From Bacteroidota bacterium (GTDB lineage: Bacteria > Bacteroidota > Bacteroidia > Flavobacteriales > Flavobacteriaceae), in contig JAEWKB010000178.1 in the NCBI GenBank assembly GCA_023386255.1, forward strand, positions 1 through 7,809: DNA of 7,809 bases, read 5' to 3'. How positions within the stretch are numbered: the stretch's first letter is position 1; each line of letters opens with the position of its first letter. This document shows, piece by piece, positions 7,308 to 7,809 of the stretch. The notes below the pieces were generated by a model. It saw only the letters and a list, made by a program, of their open reading frames with translations. It did no database searches and was not told the DNA's origin. The translations under genes were made by a program, and so were the position numbers.

Positions 7308-7338
7308 CAAAGCTATTCTAAAAATTCTTAATAACAAA
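7308..7338 (-). promoter_or_regulatory. Consensus Bacteroidota promoter for the T9SS surface protein
   Basis: On the minus strand TTTG (7338-7335) is followed after exactly 19 bases by TAGCTTTG (7315-7308). This is a full match to the TTTG-N19-TAnnTTTG promoter of Bacteroidota primary sigma factors. Transcription should begin near 7301-7300, giving a leader of about 20 bases with no Shine-Dalgarno sequence. The promoter lies between this gene and the upstream protease gene, so the surface protein probably has its own transcript. Confidence 0.8.
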
Positions 7339-7361
7339 TTTATTATCAGGCTTTAACCATT

Positions 7362-7799
7362 TTATTTAAGGTAAAAACAATGGTTATAATAATCAATAAT
7401 AGCTTTACCCTTCATCAGTATATCAGCCCCTATTATTCCGTGCACCGGCTTTGCTTTATACTGCCGCAGGGCCTCATTTACATGGCTCATATCAAAAATT
7501 ACCAATCCGAAATTTTTGGTGTTCCAGCGGCCAAGCTTCAGTGTGTTTTTAAGGGATGTTTGCGTCAGCATACCTGTGCCGCCGGCGCCTGCCGCTTTAG
7601 TCTCCGAGTCGGACGCAGAGAGGCTGAAGTATTCAATCCCCTCAAAGCCTACACAGCTGTTTGATGCGCCTGTATCAAGTATAAAGCTGCCTTCAACACC
7701 ATTTATTTTGCCTTTTATGAGCAGGTGCTGCGTTTTTGAGAGTTTAAACTTTATACGTTTATATCCCTTCTGCTGCAGGGTGTGGTACAAATTTTCCAT
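7362..7799 (-). CDS. Retropepsin-like (clan AA) aspartic protease
   Basis: The protein has 145 residues. FILDTGASNSCVG (39-51) carries the catalytic DTGA motif (Asp42-Thr-Gly-Ala). A Gly-rich stretch AAGAGGTGM (69-77) lies where the flap would be, and GIIGADIL (121-128) matches the hydrophobic-hydrophobic-Gly motif that supports the active site in retropepsins. With one catalytic Asp per chain, it should act as a dimer, as known for the family. There is no signal peptide or membrane segment, so it is probably cytoplasmic; the substrate is unknown. The ATG at 7797-7799 gives a complete single-domain protein, but no in-frame stop lies between it and the window edge ten bases away, so a start further upstream cannot be excluded. 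The gap to the downstream surface-protein gene contains that gene's own promoter, so a shared function is not implied. Confidence 0.88.
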   Translation of the reverse strand: MENLYHTLQQKGYKRIKFKLSKTQHLLIKGKINGVEGSFILDTGASNSCVGFEGIEYFSLSASDSETKAAGAGGTGMLTQTSLKNTLKLGRWNTKNFGLVIFDMSHVNEALRQYKAKPVHGIIGADILMKGKAIIDYYNHCFYLK

Positions 7800-7809
7800 A
7801 GTATAGCAA

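Noticed and set aside
7329..7345. TAATAA/TTATTA hairpin as a terminator after the protease gene
   Set aside because: The stem is six A/T pairs only, with no T-run directly after it, and it overlaps the -33 element of the downstream promoter.
7380..7806. Plus-strand frames at 7380-7664 and 7516-7806
   Set aside because: They lie opposite the protease gene, whose DTGA and IIGAD motifs identify the true coding strand.

Overview
The window looks like chromosomal DNA from a Flavobacteriaceae bacterium (Bacteroidota), close to Flavobacterium. The evidence is promoters of the Bacteroidota type (TTTG/TTG spacer TAnnTTTG), little or no Shine-Dalgarno sequence ahead of the genes, a secreted protein with a type IX secretion system (T9SS) C-terminal sorting domain and flavobacterial extracellular domains, and an E2 protein starting [14 protein letters not shown]. 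This assignment rests on recognition of the families; no database search was run.

Layout from left to right. (a) Positions 2-148 hold the 3' end of a plus-strand gene that resembles the HPF/RaiA ribosome-hibernation family. It meets a minus-strand gene head-on across a perfect 12-bp hairpin terminator. (b) Positions 200-727 (minus) encode a 175-aa exported, probably outer-membrane beta-barrel protein of unknown function. It is divergent from sucA. (c) Positions 842-4951 (plus) hold the 2-oxoglutarate dehydrogenase genes sucA (E1) and sucB (E2), 51 bp apart, with a promoter-like element before each and a strong bidirectional terminator after sucB. No E3 (lpd) gene is present. (d) Positions 5018-7282 (minus) encode a 754-aa T9SS-secreted, choice-of-anchor-L-type surface protein behind a consensus promoter. 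(e) Positions 7362-7799 (minus) encode a small retropepsin-like aspartic protease.

How the genes work together: SucA and SucB form the E1 and E2 parts of the TCA-cycle complex that makes succinyl-CoA from 2-oxoglutarate. The other genes have no evident link to that reaction. The divergent outer-membrane protein appears to be a stable neighbour of sucA in flavobacteria (recollection, unverified).

Most of the window is ordinary housekeeping and surface-protein sequence. I see no new defence or mobile system. The most unusual structure is inside sucB: two GC-rich palindromic repeats of about 25 bp in opposite orientation, read through in frame as the linker between the lipoyl and subunit-binding domains, the second ending in a run of eight G. 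Secondary points are the matching 12-bp promoter core before both sucA and sucB, a tandem repeat within the sucA promoter, and the acidic insert in the surface protein. No gene-free stretch exceeds 300 bases; the longest is 728-841, which holds the sucA promoter.
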